Shown: piece after piece, positions 63,629-64,000 of the stretch
How positions within the stretch are numbered: position 1 is the stretch's first letter
How the letters are laid out: each line of letters begins with the position of its first letter
Assembly: GCF_004000275.1 (NCBI RefSeq)
Contig: NZ_RCIP01000002.1
Location: 806,283 to 870,282, forward strand
DNA length: 64,000 bases
Reading direction: 5' to 3'
DNA from: Saccharospirillum alexandrii
GTDB taxonomy: Bacteria; Pseudomonadota; Gammaproteobacteria; Pseudomonadales; Natronospirillaceae
Position numbers and translations under genes: made by a program
Notes under the pieces: generated by a model
The model's database searches: none
Seen by the model: only the letters and a program-made list of their open reading frames with translations
What the model was told of the DNA's origin: nothing

Positions 63629-64000
63629 ATGATGAAAATCAAAACGGTTAGGCACACTGCATTCAGAGTCTCAGACAAATTCGGGCGAGGGGAACTAGCA
63701 CTTCTTTCGAGTCGTGCGAGCATCACGCTGACAAATACGAAACTGCTTACCCATGAGCAAATAATGAACTATAACCGTCTGAATCCAATAATCGGATACC
63801 GTAGCTGCTCAAAGTCTTTTGTCTCGGTGGTCTATGGGTTTCAACAGCTTGAGCTTTTTGCCAGGCTGCCAGAAAAGGCAAACATTTCAGTACCCTACGT
63901 TGAAATAATGGAGCCGGCAAGGATCTGGAATTTCATAGAGATGGAGCTATTGCGAATCTCCCTGTCACAGGTCTCATCAAAGTCATATGGGGCAATGCTA
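63629..64000 (+). CDS. Unidentified island gene (partial)
   Basis: An open frame of 124 residues from ATG 63629 to the window end, with AGGGG at 63621-63625. The mixed basic sequence (RASITLTNTKLLTHEQIMNY, then ISVPYVEIMEPARIWNFIEM) has no family I recognise. It could belong to plasmid- or phage-type replication or regulation, but nothing in the visible part shows this. Confidence 0.45.
   Translation, partial: MMKIKTVRHTAFRVSDKFGRGELALLSSRASITLTNTKLLTHEQIMNYNRLNPIIGYRSCSKSFVSVVYGFQQLELFARLPEKANISVPYVEIMEPARIWNFIEMELLRISLSQVSSKSYGAML

Noticed and set aside
1-64000. CRISPR array, complete rRNA or intact tRNA gene
   Set aside because: No regular repeat-spacer pattern and no complete RNA gene was seen; the only tRNA sequence is a 3' half.
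60095-64000. Integrase gene of the island inside the window
   Set aside because: No tyrosine- or serine-recombinase motif was found in the visible part; it should lie farther right.

Overview
This window looks like chromosomal DNA of a marine-type gammaproteobacterium. Dense operons of mid-to-high GC, a type VI secretion locus, an RND pump, the homogentisate pathway, a Fur-like iron operon, and small proteins of the DUF3081 and RSP_7527 types would fit Oceanospirillales or Saccharospirillaceae. The taxon is inferred from gene content only. Coding is compact up to about 59.7 kb. After a broken tRNA-Arg end at 60.05 kb the sequence becomes sparser and more AT-rich, and it reads as an integrated island that continues past the right edge.

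Region 1 (1-26.2 kb) is a type VI secretion locus with large surface proteins set inside it. tssA-tssB-tssC run leftward off the edge. A 1631-residue Calx-beta lipoprotein and a two-partner secretion pair (tpsB-tpsA) follow, then clpV/tssH. A tight leftward operon encodes a long VgrG, a DUF2169-pentapeptide protein, a second pentapeptide protein, DUF3540, a DUF4150 PAAR-like protein and a DUF3467-like protein. This is the usual spike-loading module, but no recognisable toxin is present.

Region 2 (26.5-44.5 kb) holds housekeeping and catabolic genes. They include a GbsR/MarR regulator with an RND adaptor and pump, a DUF4442 protein, a CPA2 antiporter, a dienelactone hydrolase, a GH13 enzyme, an MFS carrier, an AraC regulator divergent from a phytanoyl-CoA-dioxygenase-like gene, hmgA-fah-maiA preceded by two identical inverted 14-bp sites, and a PRPP-synthetase-like gene.

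Region 3 (44.6-49.3 kb) is a leftward operon behind a strong Fur-box candidate. It encodes a periplasmic binding protein, a permease and an ATPase, followed by two glutamine-amidotransferase-like proteins and an FmdE-like protein that has lost the usual cysteines. This is the best candidate here for an undescribed system: an iron or metallophore importer with three tightly coupled unknown accessory proteins.

Region 4 (49.4-59.7 kb) covers sugar metabolism: an FAD oxidoreductase, xylose isomerase, a GH13_18 sucrose-phosphorylase-like enzyme, a LacI regulator, a serine hydrolase and a three-gene sugar ABC importer without its ATPase. Two similar 16-bp palindromic sites probably bind the LacI protein.

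Region 5 (59.7-64 kb) starts with terminator-bearing repeat units and an 18-19 bp-arm hairpin next to the 3' half of a tRNA-Arg(CCG) gene, an attachment-site scar. The island beyond carries a RES/Xre toxin-antitoxin pair with an operator-like repeat, a NadS/HigA-like regulator, a small ATGA-coupled gene pair and an unidentified gene cut by the window end.
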